From Porphyromonadaceae bacterium (GTDB lineage Bacteria; Bacteroidota; Bacteroidia; Bacteroidales; Dysgonomonadaceae): DNA of 37,256 nucleotides. Below are positions 1 to 8,909 of this stretch, piece by piece. Both the position numbers and the translations under genes were made by a program. Position 1 is the stretch's first letter. Each line of letters opens with the position of its first letter. Below the pieces are notes generated by a model, which saw only the letters and a program-made list of their open reading frames with translations, did no database searches and was not told the DNA's origin. The DNA lies in the NCBI GenBank assembly GCA_022840285.1, contig JALHIE010000069.1, positions 1-37,256 on the forward strand. The letters are read 5' to 3'.

Positions 1-1
1 A

Positions 2-658
2 CAGATGAAAGTTCCCTGGTATAATGCCGTGCACTTTTTCGATAATACCGAAATCCCGCAGATGCTCTATTTTTACTTAAAGACGATGGCCTCAATTTTT
101 TTTACCGACAGCATTTTAGTTGGGACGATTGTCGTAATTGCGTTGCTGTTTCATTCGAGAATTAAATCGACGGTGGCTTTTCTGGGATTTTTCTTCGCTT
201 TTGTGACAAGCAAAATGATGGGAGTGGATATTCAGCAGCTAACCCAAAACTTGGCCGGAGTGAACTATATTTTCTGGGGAATGGCTATCGGCAGTTTCTT
301 TATTATCCCCAATGCGTACAGTTACTTGCTGGTCGTAGGGCTTACTCCGGTGCTTTTCCTTTTTTATACAGGTGTCGAAAACCTTATTTTAGGTATGGGA
401 TTGTCGTCATACACCTTGTCGTTCAGTCTTTTGTCGATATTGCTACTGTTCATTTTAAGGCAGCGAAGCCTGAACCGGTTCTTTATTTTCCCCTATATAC
501 AATATTATGATCCCGAAAAGACGGTGTACAAGAATGTAAACTACATGCAACGTTTTGGACAGGAAACCTTGTTTAAGATGCAACTTCCATTTTTAGACAA
601 GTGGACGGTCAGTCCATCACGCATTTGGGCGACTGGGGAAAAGCGCTTGACTTTGTGA
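2..658 (+). CDS. Urea-transporter-like membrane domain (5' end outside window, 3' frameshift)
   Basis: The reading frame is open at the window edge, so the start is probably upstream; an ATG lies at 5. The visible part has several long hydrophobic stretches and resembles the second half of a bacterial urea transporter (UT family): a short helix, a membrane segment followed by SRIK, then VNYIFWGMAIGSFF and a final helix ending LRQRS. In Bacteroidota this family is often fused to a periplasmic M23 peptidase, and the next reading frame is exactly that. The frame leaves the expected protein just after FLDKWTVS (about 615), and the continuation (QSITHLGDW) is found in the frame of the following ORF. 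Role inferred: channel for urea or a related small molecule. The family call rests on pattern recognition of the helices and the M23 partner. Confidence 0.6.
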   Translation, partial: QMKVPWYNAVHFFDNTEIPQMLYFYLKTMASIFFTDSILVGTIVVIALLFHSRIKSTVAFLGFFFAFVTSKMMGVDIQQLTQNLAGVNYIFWGMAIGSFFIIPNAYSYLLVVGLTPVLFLFYTGVENLILGMGLSSYTLSFSLLSILLLFILRQRSLNRFFIFPYIQYYDPEKTVYKNVNYMQRFGQETLFKMQLPFLDKWTVSPSRIWATGEKRLTL

Positions 659-1611
659 TAACGGATGAAGGGGAGAGTACCTGTTTTGGCAGGTGTGAGC
701 AGAAAGAAGATTTCTACTGTTACAACAAACCGGTTCTTGCTCCTGCTGACGGTTATGTCTATACAATCAGCAACATTGCCGGAGACAATGAGATAAACCA
801 GGTTGACACACGGAAAAATTGGGGCAATACAATTATTATTAATCATCTAAACGGATTATATACACAGATAAGTCACCTGAAGAAAGACAGTTTCAAGGTT
901 CGTACCGGCGATTTTGTGACGAAAGGAACCGTCGTCGCCGCATGTGGCAATTCGGGACGCTCTCCGGAGCCTCATCTTCATTTTCAAGTGCAGCTGACAC
1001 CGGAAATCGGTGCGGTAACCTATCCGTATCCAATCGGGTATTTTTTCGAAAAAGAAAAGGAAAAACAGGTGCTCCGTATCGGTGAGGTTCCGCAGGAAAA
1101 TTCAACCGCTTGGAATGTAGTGGCATCGGGTCTGTTGCTTGACGCATTTGAGGTTAAACCGGGAAAACGGTTGCGTGTAAAATACAACGGGGAAGATTTC
1201 TTGTGGGCGGTAGCTACGGATGCTTATAACAAAACGTATATACATTGCCGGAAAACAAAATCGACGGCTTACCTGGAGAACGACGGCACAATGTTCTATT
1301 TTACTGATTTCGAAGGAAAAAAATCGTCACCGTTGTATCTTTTTTATCGGAGCTGCTTTAAACTCTTGCTTTCCAGTGAAAAAGAAATTCCGGTGAAGGA
1401 CTTTGTTCCCCTGACGAAAGAGCATCCTGCTGGAACAAGGTGGATCCAGGACCTGCTGGCTCCGTTTGTCATTTTCACTCGCATTAAGTACCGGTCGGAA
1501 TTGGTGGAGGTGGACAACATGCATTTTCCCGAAAAAGTTGTTTACCTGACACAAACAAATACGGTATCGTTTCATTTTAAAAACCGCCGGAAAGAAACAT
1601 CGGTGCGTTAA
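601..1611 (+). CDS. M23-type metallopeptidase domain, C-terminal half of the urea-transporter fusion
   Basis: The protein contains THLGDWGKALDF near its start and PHLHFQVQ about 120 residues later, the two zinc-site regions of M23 (LytM-type) peptidoglycan endopeptidases, plus APADGYVYTI and GNSGRSPEPH, typical of the fold. About 180 further residues of unassigned sequence follow. The GTG at 601 is only the formal frame opening: no ATG or ribosome-binding site supports an independent start, and the preceding frame supplies the natural N-terminus. Inserting one CAGT unit at 611-614 would join the two frames and give WTVSQSITHLGDW, so I read this as the second half of one fusion protein split by a 4-base slip. 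It may be a pseudogene or a consensus error. Confidence 0.7.
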   Translation: MDGQSITHLGDWGKALDFVITDEGESTCFGRCEQKEDFYCYNKPVLAPADGYVYTISNIAGDNEINQVDTRKNWGNTIIINHLNGLYTQISHLKKDSFKVRTGDFVTKGTVVAACGNSGRSPEPHLHFQVQLTPEIGAVTYPYPIGYFFEKEKEKQVLRIGEVPQENSTAWNVVASGLLLDAFEVKPGKRLRVKYNGEDFLWAVATDAYNKTYIHCRKTKSTAYLENDGTMFYFTDFEGKKSSPLYLFYRSCFKLLLSSEKEIPVKDFVPLTKEHPAGTRWIQDLLAPFVIFTRIKYRSELVEVDNMHFPEKVVYLTQTNTVSFHFKNRRKETSVR

Positions 1612-1619
1612 TTATAGTC

Positions 1620-2900
1620 ATGGTTGTGGCTTCGGTTGTTGCTCAGGACAGCCTGCGCAGAGAATTAGACAGCCTCACATATCAGCAATACCTCAACAAG
1701 GATTACAAAAACCTGATAGAAACGGGTAAGAAGGCCCGTGAGCAACATATTAATTTTTACTACCTCAATTACCGGACCGCCATTGCCTACTACGAACTGA
1801 AAAATTATGCGAAGGCAGCAGAATTCTACAGAAAGACGCTCGCCGAAACCCCCGATGACCCGATTTTGCAGGAAAGTCTTTACTACTCCTATCTGTTAAG
1901 CGGACAGAAAGAAAACGCAGCTATCGTTGCCAGATCGCTTGCGCCGCACACGCAGGTAACCATAGGATATAAGCCTTCGGCCGTAGATTACATTTCATTA
2001 TCGGGCGGATATATGATGAACGACAATACACCGGATAAACGTTCTAGTTTTGCGGGAAACGATTCCGTCAATCAATATAGAGATATGGTTTTTACGAGCT
2101 TGGGATTGGGCTTTAATCTTTCCACCCGTTCCAGATTTAAACTCGGATACCAAGTGTATAACACGAATTTCGAACAGCATACAGCCGCCGGGCTTGCACA
2201 AACCGACAAGCTCACGCAGCATCAATTGGTTGGAGCATTGGAATTCTTTACGGAAAACAATGTCTCGTGGGGAGTTGCAGGGGGGTATTACTTCATTGAA
2301 TTGTTTGACAGAACAGCCATTTATACTGTCGGAGGCGGTGGAAAGGGATTCGGGCCGGGAACCGGGAGAATCTTCACAACTTCAGGCGGAAAATCCGTTT
2401 CGGCATTTTCTGCACTAGTATTTCTGAACAAACGCTTTGCGTACACTTTACCCGAGATTGCGGCAACCTATTCAAGTTTTGGGGGTGGTCACCAGTATCA
2501 GGTAAAGGGATCGCTTACTTATTATCCGTCAGGTAATCTCAATTTTTACGGAACAACTGCTGCAGCAGTCATCCGCAACCAAGACGCCTGGACGGATACT
2601 CAACTTATATTCTCTCAGAGCCTCGGAGTAAAGTTAACCAAACAGTTGTGGCTCGATGGAAACGTAAGCCTGGGAAATCACAGTAATTACGTTTCCGAAC
2701 GCTCTTTTCTGGTGTATGACACGTACGATCCCGTGAAGGCCATTGCCGGGCTTTCTCTTTCCTGCTTTTTCCGAGATGTCATGCTGTCTGCAGGATACCA
2801 GTGGCAGCAAAGAGAGGGATATGCTTATTCTGCGATCAACTACTTTGCCTATAAATACAACAATCATCTTCTAAATATTGCATTCACATGGGACCTTTAA
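1620..2900 (+). CDS. TPR domain plus outer-membrane beta-barrel protein (YaiO-like)
   Basis: The N-terminal third (about residues 15-110) shows tetratricopeptide helices such as YRTAIAYYELKNYAKAAEFY. The rest alternates aromatic and polar residues with many glycines and ends in an amphipathic strand finishing FTWDL, as outer-membrane beta-barrels do. This layout matches YaiO-like proteins. The start is uncertain. ATG 1620 gives only a short hydrophobic leader (VVASVVAQ); the same frame upstream (1611-1619) reads IIV, so the signal peptide looks clipped and a non-ATG start or a lesion is possible. It begins 8 bases after the M23 frame, so co-transcription is likely. Function is unknown; outer-membrane location is inferred. 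Confidence 0.65.
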   Translation: MVVASVVAQDSLRRELDSLTYQQYLNKDYKNLIETGKKAREQHINFYYLNYRTAIAYYELKNYAKAAEFYRKTLAETPDDPILQESLYYSYLLSGQKENAAIVARSLAPHTQVTIGYKPSAVDYISLSGGYMMNDNTPDKRSSFAGNDSVNQYRDMVFTSLGLGFNLSTRSRFKLGYQVYNTNFEQHTAAGLAQTDKLTQHQLVGALEFFTENNVSWGVAGGYYFIELFDRTAIYTVGGGGKGFGPGTGRIFTTSGGKSVSAFSALVFLNKRFAYTLPEIAATYSSFGGGHQYQVKGSLTYYPSGNLNFYGTTAAAVIRNQDAWTDTQLIFSQSLGVKLTKQLWLDGNVSLGNHSNYVSERSFLVYDTYDPVKAIAGLSLSCFFRDVMLSAGYQWQQREGYAYSAINYFAYKYNNHLLNIAFTWDL

Positions 2901-3502
2901 ATAAAAAAAACGGATGGTTTATTCTTTTGTTATTGTTCTCAGCAACAGTTTCAGCACAAGTGAATTCATCTCAGGTTTTTGCAGACAGTTATCGATACGA
3001 ATCGTCGGGTGATTATCAGAATGCCATAGCCGAATTGAATGTCCTGAACGGATATGATTACCACAAATCATTGCGCCTCGGTTGGCTGTATTACCTGGCT
3101 AAGGATTACGAGAGCAGCAAAAAGTTTTATAATCAGGCTATCGGTTTAGCACCGCAGGCCGTTGAGGCCTTGTTGGGAATTTGTTATCCGCTGGAAGCAC
3201 AAAAGAAAACGGATGAACTGGAAACGGTTTATAAAAAAATATTGTCGCTGGATAAGACAAACTCAAAAGTGAATTATGCACTGGGAAATATCTATTACTA
3301 CCGGAAAGATTTTATACAGGCCGAAAAATATTTTGACCTGGTGCAAACCATGTATCCTTTCGATTACTATTCAACACTGATGAGTGCCTGGACAAAATAT
3401 TTTCTCAACAAAAAAAACGATGCCCAGCGTCTCTTCAATATTGTTCTTATCATCTCTCCAACCGACCAGTCGGCAAAAGAGGGGTTGAATCTTCTAAAAT
3501 AG
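2888..3502 (+). CDS. Secreted TPR-repeat protein
   Basis: 204 residues. Residues 1-23 form a clear signal peptide with a lysine-containing n-region, a leucine-rich core and a cleavage site near VSA-Q. The mature part holds about four tetratricopeptide repeats, for example GNIYYYRKDFIQAEKYFDLV. The start overlaps the end of the beta-barrel gene by 13 bases, which indicates translational coupling and a shared pathway. A periplasmic partner for the barrel protein is a reasonable inference. No catalytic motif is visible. Confidence 0.8.
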   Translation: MGPLNKKNGWFILLLLFSATVSAQVNSSQVFADSYRYESSGDYQNAIAELNVLNGYDYHKSLRLGWLYYLAKDYESSKKFYNQAIGLAPQAVEALLGICYPLEAQKKTDELETVYKKILSLDKTNSKVNYALGNIYYYRKDFIQAEKYFDLVQTMYPFDYYSTLMSAWTKYFLNKKNDAQRLFNIVLIISPTDQSAKEGLNLLK

Positions 3503-3511
3503 CCGTTTCTT

Positions 3512-4136
3512 CTAGCCGTTTTGACTAATCATTTTCAGTACTCTCTTGTCGAGTATTTTCACGTTTCTTCCCGTCATGCCGATAAGACCATCGGCAGCGA
3601 ATTCCGAAAGGACGCGGTTGATGCTTTCCCTGCCTGCGTCCACCCAGTTCCCGATATCCGACTGTGAAACCGGCAGGACAAATTCATCCGAATTAAAAAT
3701 AGTTTCGGAAAAGTCGAGCAATACGTCGGCAAGCTTGCCACGCGTTTGTTTTTGCGTGCGGTTGGCACATCGGCGGTAAGCCTCCAGCTCGCTTTTGGAC
3801 AATTCCATGATGATGTAGGAAGAGAAATCCCTGTTTTCTTCCAGCACCCGTTTAAACACTTCAATGTCGATAAAACAAACCTCCGAGTCCAATACTGCCG
3901 TGACGCTGTACTGATTTATCTTGTCTTTGTTCGCGATAGGGCCCGGTGACGTGAATTTTTACCAGTCCTTTCCGGAGGAAGATAACGTTTGTGGAGAAAA
4001 CACCCTGTTTGATGATGGAATCCCCTTTGCGGAATTTTACCACCGCGTGGTTATTCTCCAGCATCTCAAGCTGGCAGTTTTTTAAGGTGCTCGATGATTT
4101 CATCACACAGGCACAATCGATGCATTCGTTTTTCAT
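3512..4136 (-). pseudogene. Crp/Fnr-family transcriptional regulator, internal deletion with frameshift
   Basis: Two minus-strand frames make one regulator. The first starts at ATG 4136 (MKNECIDC) and covers the N-terminal half of the cyclic-nucleotide-type sensor domain (FRKGDSIIKQGV, FLRKGLVKIHVTGPYREQ). The second carries DKINQYSVTAVLDSEVCFIDIEVF, the long dimer helix and a winged helix-turn-helix (VSQSDIGNWVDAGRESINRVL). In intact relatives about 18 residues lie between PYREQ and DKINQ; here a single base lies between them, so about 53 bases are missing and the frame changes near 3926. The N-terminal cysteines could suggest a redox role but are not proof. It is divergent from the sulfur operon at 4269, which it may have controlled. 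As it stands, no full-length product can be made. Confidence 0.8.
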
Positions 4137-4268
4137 ACTGCAAAAGTAGATAAAAATGTGACATATATCACAAAATATTGTAAGAATGTTCACCCCGAAA
4201 AAACAAATAATTAAAGAAATATATCCTTAATTTGCTTCCGGTTAATTCACTCAAAAACATCTTTTTAA
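4137..4268. promoter_or_regulatory. Divergent intergenic region between crp-like pseudogene and sulfur operon
   Basis: 132 bases separate the two divergent starts. On the plus strand, TTAATTTG at 4227-4234 is one base off the Bacteroides -7 consensus TAnnTTTG and lies about 35 bases before the DsrE2 start, so it is a plausible operon promoter. No matching TTTG -33 element was seen at the usual distance. Regulation by the adjacent Crp-like protein is an inference from position. Confidence 0.35.
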
Positions 4269-4796
4269 ATGGAAAGTATTAATGCCCTGACCCTGGAAAA
4301 GCTCCAGGCGGAACTGGAAAGCCTGAAGGCAAAAGCCGGCAGGCTCGAAGATTCCCGTAAAGACCAGTTATCTATTGCCATCGTATCGGGGGATATGGAT
4401 AAGATTCTGGCAGCCATGATTATTTCCCTGGCTGCAGCAGCTATGGATACACAAGTGAAACTTTTCTTCTCTTTTTGGGCATTGTCTGCGTTGCGTGATC
4501 CCCGAAAAAAGGCAAAAGGAAAAGACCTAATCTCGAAAATGTTTGGGATGATGCTTCCCAAAGGACGCAACAAACTGAAGCTATCGAACATGAACATGTG
4601 CGGTATGGGGCCAGTGATGATTAAAAGACTGATGAAGAAACAAAATGTGATGCCTCTTGATGCGATGTTTGCAGAAGCTGCCGAGCTGGGTGTGGAAATT
4701 ACGGTTTGTGAAATGTCGATGAACCTGATGGGTTTCAAGAAAGAGGAGATGATTGTCGCCGATGCCGGAGAAAGCAGTATGCAATGGTTTATTTAA
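4269..4796 (+). CDS. DsrE2-like sulfur-relay protein
   Basis: 175 residues. After a short N-terminal coiled-coil-like stretch (residues 8-28), the sequence shows the DsrE2 pattern: LSIAIVSGDMDKILAAMIIS, a hydrophobic FFSFWALSAL segment, and LSNMNMCGMG with Cys111, then VEITVCEMSM with Cys147. It ends in the family-like tail DAGESSMQWFI. DsrE2 proteins are thought to carry or transfer sulfane sulfur together with TusA and rhodanese partners, often near Hdr-like complexes. It is the first gene of an eight-gene plus-strand run, 10 bases before the next DsrE gene. The family call is strong; the sulfur substrate is unknown. Confidence 0.85.
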   Translation: MESINALTLEKLQAELESLKAKAGRLEDSRKDQLSIAIVSGDMDKILAAMIISLAAAAMDTQVKLFFSFWALSALRDPRKKAKGKDLISKMFGMMLPKGRNKLKLSNMNMCGMGPVMIKRLMKKQNVMPLDAMFAEAAELGVEITVCEMSMNLMGFKKEEMIVADAGESSMQWFI

Positions 4797-4806
4797 GTTG
4801 GCGATA

Positions 4807-5166
4807 ATGAAAAAAATTCTAATCATATACAACCAAAATCCCTACGACGGGACCGATATAATCTGGAATGGACTAAGACTGGCGGAAACATTACATAGGA
4901 GCGGCCAGTCGGTAAGGATTTTTCTGATGAACGATGCCGTTGATATGGCTCGCGAAGAATGCAAACCTCCTGCTTCTTATGACCAGGATTTAAGCGCGAT
5001 GCTCAAAGGGCTGATCAAATTGGGTATCTCCGTTAAAGTGTGCGGAACTTGCATGGCAAGATGCGGTGTGTATAAAAACAGGCCCTATTTCGAAGGCGCC
5101 GAAAAATCAACAATGCAGGCATTATCGGAATGGGTTATCGATTCAGATCAGGTATTGACTTTCTAA
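4807..5166 (+). CDS. DsrE/DsrF-family sulfur carrier protein
   Basis: 119 residues from ATG 4807; an in-frame ATG upstream at 4753 would overlap the previous gene and is unlikely. The N-terminus MKKILIIYNQNPYDGTD begins a DsrE/DsrF/TusD fold. VKVCGTCMARCGVY contains Cys79, Cys82 and Cys86, of which one is probably the persulfide-carrying residue by analogy with the family. It lies between DsrE2 and TusA genes, which supports a role in sulfur transfer. There is no sign of damage. Confidence 0.85.
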   Translation: MKKILIIYNQNPYDGTDIIWNGLRLAETLHRSGQSVRIFLMNDAVDMAREECKPPASYDQDLSAMLKGLIKLGISVKVCGTCMARCGVYKNRPYFEGAEKSTMQALSEWVIDSDQVLTF

Positions 5167-5206
5167 TAAAAATCATCAAGATATTGATAATTAAAATACT
5201 ACAATT

Positions 5207-5435
5207 ATGACAACAGAAGAATTAAAAGCATTGACAGTAGCAAAATCGGTAGACGCACGGGGTACAGCTTGTCCAGGCCCGTTACTGGAAGCTAAAAAGG
5301 CCATAGGCACCCTCCATTCAAACGATGGAGGGAACCAAGGTGGATATTCCGAAATGGTGCGGCAAGCAAGGTCATGAGTACCTGGGTGCGGTGGAAGAAA
5401 ACGGATACTTCAAAGTATACATGAAGAAAAAATAA
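5207..5435 (+). pseudogene. TusA-like sulfur carrier, small deletion plus frameshift
   Basis: The ATG at 5207 opens a frame with VDARGTACPGPLLEAKKAIG, the hallmark CPxP motif of TusA (Cys22 would carry the persulfide). After GTL the central segment found in intact TusA proteins is missing (about ten residues), and HSNDGG is followed by a frame change near 5331. The +1 frame then continues with TKVDIPKWCGKQGHEYLG and ends VYMKKK at 5435. From ATG to this stop is 229 bases, not a multiple of three. In the original frame translation stops at 5377 after 56 residues. The gene fits its neighbours (DsrE, MvhD, HdrA), so it was once, or in the real genome still is, part of the operon. Confidence 0.8.
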
Positions 5436-5449
5436 ACTTTTGCTTCGAA

Positions 5450-5845
5450 ATGAAGAAGAACGCCCAGATATTGGTTTTTTCTACGGAGAAAATATCCGAT
5501 CCCGCCATTGATATGGCGGGATTGCTCAAGTTGCATTACCCTCCAACGGTTTATACCATTACCGTTCCTTGTTCGAGCGGAATAAAACCGAGCTGGATCT
5601 TGCATGCCTATGAAAAAGGTTTCGACGGCGTGTTTATTGCTGCCGATGGAAGCGATTGTGTCTTTGGAGAGACCTGTACCGAGAAAACCGGAAACGTGGT
5701 TTCGGTCACACACGACAAAATGAAAGAATCGGGCATCGATCCGGCACGCTTGCGTATGGCAGCCATCTGTTCGGTATGCAGCGAGTCTTTCGTGAAGCAA
5801 ATACGCAGCTTCAACGACTATCTGATTAAAACATTACACGCATAG
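5450..5845 (+). CDS. MvhD-like iron-sulfur electron-transfer subunit
   Basis: 131 residues matching the MvhD (hydrogenase delta / F420-nonreducing hydrogenase iron-sulfur subunit) family. Cys41 lies in VPCSSGI, Cys70 in GSDCVFG, Cys76 follows, and Cys107 and Cys110 lie in ICSVC; the family uses such cysteines for a [2Fe-2S] cluster. The stretch DPARLRMAAICSVC is typical. In other organisms this domain passes electrons to HdrA, and in QmoB it is fused to the C-terminus of an HdrA-like protein. Here it is a separate gene directly upstream of two HdrA-like genes (6-base gap), so it probably docks to one of them. Confidence 0.85.
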   Translation: MKKNAQILVFSTEKISDPAIDMAGLLKLHYPPTVYTITVPCSSGIKPSWILHAYEKGFDGVFIAADGSDCVFGETCTEKTGNVVSVTHDKMKESGIDPARLRMAAICSVCSESFVKQIRSFNDYLIKTLHA

Positions 5846-5851
5846 ATTTCG

Positions 5852-7159
5852 ATGAACGAAGAAAGAAAAATGCTCCATTACGACGCGTTGGTTGTGGGAG
5901 GCGGGATTGCCGGAGGAGAAGCAGCGCTTAACCTGGCCAACACCGGTTATAAGGTGTTGCTTGTGGAGAAAGACCGTTCGCTAGGAGGAAAAATGATCCT
6001 CCTGAGCAAGGTTTTTCCCACACTGGACTGTTCGGCCTGCATCACTACACCCAAAGTGTCGGAAATTGCCCGGCATAAAAACATTACCATTTTCACGGAG
6101 AGTGAAGTGACTGCTATTGTCAAAAAATCAAAAAACGATTTTACGGCTCAGGTAACGAAAAAACCGCGCTATGTGCGTGTGGAGGATTGCACGGCTTGCC
6201 AGTTGTGCGAAAGAGCCTGTCCGGTGAGTGTGCGCGATGAGTATCAATCGGGGTTGATTGGCCGAAAGGCGGCGTTTATTCCTTTTAGCATCGCCAACCC
6301 CAAAGCTGCAGCAATCGATATTGAGAATTGTACGCTCTGCGGTGCATGTGAGAAAGTTTGTCCCACGCATTGCATCGATTTCACGATGGAGACCGAATAT
6401 TATGAACTGCATGTCAGAACGGTTGTTCTGGCCACCGGCTTCAATCTGTTCGATCCGCTTCAGATACCGCGATACGGCTACGGGCAACACAAAAACGTGA
6501 TTACGTCCATGCAAATGGAGCGCGAGATTGCGCCTACACGTCCGTACAATACGATTTTACGTCCTGGTGACGGAAAAGTCCCCGATAGGATTGCTTACGT
6601 GCTCTGTACCGGTTCGCGCGATGCTACCGTTGGAAATCCCATCTGTTCGCAGATCTGTTGTATGTATTCCATCAAGCAGGCCCAGTTGTTGATGGGTGCG
6701 TTGCCGATGGCAGACGTGACGATTTACTACATCAATATCCGCTCATTCGGAAAAGGATTTGAAGAGTTTTACCAGCAGGCCAAGGGTATGGGTGTAAATT
6801 TTGTAAAAGGTAAAATCGGGAAAATAACCGAAAAAGAAAACGGCAACCTTATCCTTCGTTATGAGGACATCAACGAGGGGGTGGTGAAAGAGGCCGAACA
6901 CGATATGGTAGTGCTTTCTGTCGGGGTGAAGTCCAATCCTACGGTTGGAAAAATGTTTGGTCGTGACGAACTGAAATTAGACCCGTTCCATTTTGTAGCG
7001 CAGGACGATTTATTGGGAAGCCCTTCCAAAACCAATATTGACGGTGTTTTTGTTGCCGGGACAGCTTCCGCACCCATGGATATTCCCGATTCCATTCTTT
7101 CGGCAGGCTCCGCATCTTCTGAAGCCATTAGTTATTTAATTCAACACCAGGAGCCATGA
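5852..7159 (+). CDS. HdrA/QmoA-like FAD and iron-sulfur oxidoreductase subunit
   Basis: 435 residues. VVGGGIAGGEAA at about 14-25 is the FAD dinucleotide-binding loop. LDCSACITTPK (about 59-69) is an HdrA-type cysteine segment. Two [4Fe-4S] ferredoxin motifs follow: Cys113, 116, 119, 123 and Cys160, 163, 166, 170. VVLATGF and the C-terminal GVFVAGTASAPMDIPDSI complete the flavoprotein fold. The protein resembles HdrA lacking the N-terminal extension, as QmoA does. The stop overlaps the next start by four bases (ATGA), so the two HdrA-like subunits are translationally coupled and probably form a heteromer. Partner electron donor and acceptor are inferred from neighbours. Confidence 0.85.
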   Translation: MNEERKMLHYDALVVGGGIAGGEAALNLANTGYKVLLVEKDRSLGGKMILLSKVFPTLDCSACITTPKVSEIARHKNITIFTESEVTAIVKKSKNDFTAQVTKKPRYVRVEDCTACQLCERACPVSVRDEYQSGLIGRKAAFIPFSIANPKAAAIDIENCTLCGACEKVCPTHCIDFTMETEYYELHVRTVVLATGFNLFDPLQIPRYGYGQHKNVITSMQMEREIAPTRPYNTILRPGDGKVPDRIAYVLCTGSRDATVGNPICSQICCMYSIKQAQLLMGALPMADVTIYYINIRSFGKGFEEFYQQAKGMGVNFVKGKIGKITEKENGNLILRYEDINEGVVKEAEHDMVVLSVGVKSNPTVGKMFGRDELKLDPFHFVAQDDLLGSPSKTNIDGVFVAGTASAPMDIPDSILSAGSASSEAISYLIQHQEP

Positions 7160-8880
7160 AAGAAAGAATAGGCGTATACATTTGCCACTGCGGAGGAAAT
7201 ATTTCCGATTATGTAGATGTAGAAAGAGTGCGTCAGGCGGTGGAGAACGACAAAGGAGTGGCTTTGGCCAAAACAACCGTGTTCGCTTGTTCCGATTCCA
7301 ATCAGAACGATATGGTTGAGGACATTAAAAAGCATAACCTGGACGGGGTCATTGTAGCTTCTTGCTCGCCGAAGTTACATTTGGTGACGTTTAGAAACGT
7401 TACGGAACGAGGTGATTTGAATAAATACACTTACGTCCACACCAATATCCGTGAGCAGGCATCTTGGGCACATTCAAACGATAAAAACGGAGCTACCGAA
7501 AAAGCCATTCACCTGGTTAAGGCGGCAATAGCCAAATCGCGTTATGCGGAGCCCTTGTATCCCAACCAATTTGAAGCGGAGAAAACCATTGCCGTTATCG
7601 GGGCGGGAATTTCCGGCATGAAGGTCGCCGCAACACTTTCCGATAAAAACACGCAGGTGATTCTTATCGAGAAGGAAATCCGGGTAGGCGGACATGCCGC
7701 CACGTGGGGTTCATTGGCCATGTCGGATGAAAGAGGGGACGATTTGTCCCGTCGCATCTATTCCGATTTGCTACAGCGTGATAACGTGACCATTCTTACC
7801 GGATCGGAAGTGATTTCTTCGAAAGGTAGCATTGGAAACTTTACGCTGAAAGTCCGTAAGCGGCCATACCAAGCAGGAGATCCGGTCGAAACCATGGAGT
7901 TCAACGTCGGCTCCGTAGTGGTTGCCACCGGTTTCGACTCCTATCTACCAAAAGAAGGGGAATTCGGATTTTTATCGTATGAGAACGTGATCACGCTGCC
8001 TGATTTCAAGCACCTGATAGATTCGTTTTCTGGAAAATTTCTGGAGTATAAAGGGAAGAGAGTTAGTCGTATAGCTTATATTTACTGTGTGGGAAGCCGG
8101 CAGATTGATGGGGAAAACAAATACTGTTCGCGTTATTGTTGTACGTCGGTCATTCACGCAGCCATTCAGGCCAAAAAGAAATTCAACAACATTTATAACT
8201 TCCATTTCAACCGCGGAATCCGCACGTATGGGAAACAGGAATTGCTGTATGCCGAGTCATTACAGCAAGGCGATATCTACCTGCAATCGTTTGAAGATGC
8301 CCCACCACAGGTCTACGCCGAGAATGGCATCACCAAAGTGAAGGTTAAGGATGTGCTGACAAAAAACAAGGAGTTGGAAGTCGAAGCCGACCTGGTGGTC
8401 CTGGTTACCGGAATGGTTCCACGAACCGATAATTCCATCGGAACCCTGTTTAAACTCCCGAAAGGCAGGGACAAATTTTTTAATGAGGTGCATATGAAAC
8501 TGCGTCCCGTGGAAACGGTTATCGACGGAGTTACTATTGCCGGAGCTTGCCAGGGGCCCAAAAATATTGTGGAATCGGTGAATTCAGCACTTTCAGCTGC
8601 GACAAAATCCTATTCGTACATCAGCAAGGGTATGCTTGAAACGGAGCCGATTGTGGCCGAAGTGAATGCCGAGTTATGCACGTGGTGTGGAAAATGTGCC
8701 GAAGCCTGTCCTTTCGATGCTATCGAACAAAAGAAAATCAACGGAAAGCAGGTGGCGGTGGTCAATAACTCGGTTTGTAAAGGCTGCGGCATGTGTGCGC
8801 CGGTTTGTCCGCCCGATGCCATTCACCTGGTCAATTACTCGAGTGAGGAAATAATGAGTATGATCGATGCCTTGGTATAG
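7156..8880 (+). CDS. HdrA/QmoB-like FAD and iron-sulfur oxidoreductase subunit
   Basis: 574 residues. The N-terminus GVYICHCGGNISDYVDV (Cys10, Cys12) and VASCSPKLH (Cys70) are HdrA hallmarks. IAVIGAGISGMKVA at about 145-158 binds FAD. The middle contains IYCVGSR and YCSRYCC. The C-terminus carries two [4Fe-4S] ferredoxin motifs, CTWCGKCAEACP and CKGCGMCAPVCP. QmoB proteins look like this but with a fused MvhD tail; here MvhD is encoded separately two genes upstream. The gene is coupled to the previous HdrA-like gene. Proposed role: flavin-based electron transfer between sulfur carriers and the membrane subunit encoded downstream. Confidence 0.85.
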   Translation: MKERIGVYICHCGGNISDYVDVERVRQAVENDKGVALAKTTVFACSDSNQNDMVEDIKKHNLDGVIVASCSPKLHLVTFRNVTERGDLNKYTYVHTNIREQASWAHSNDKNGATEKAIHLVKAAIAKSRYAEPLYPNQFEAEKTIAVIGAGISGMKVAATLSDKNTQVILIEKEIRVGGHAATWGSLAMSDERGDDLSRRIYSDLLQRDNVTILTGSEVISSKGSIGNFTLKVRKRPYQAGDPVETMEFNVGSVVVATGFDSYLPKEGEFGFLSYENVITLPDFKHLIDSFSGKFLEYKGKRVSRIAYIYCVGSRQIDGENKYCSRYCCTSVIHAAIQAKKKFNNIYNFHFNRGIRTYGKQELLYAESLQQGDIYLQSFEDAPPQVYAENGITKVKVKDVLTKNKELEVEADLVVLVTGMVPRTDNSIGTLFKLPKGRDKFFNEVHMKLRPVETVIDGVTIAGACQGPKNIVESVNSALSAATKSYSYISKGMLETEPIVAEVNAELCTWCGKCAEACPFDAIEQKKINGKQVAVVNNSVCKGCGMCAPVCPPDAIHLVNYSSEEIMSMIDALV

Positions 8881-8909
8881 GTCATCAGTTAGATAAAAAG
8901 CAAAAAACG

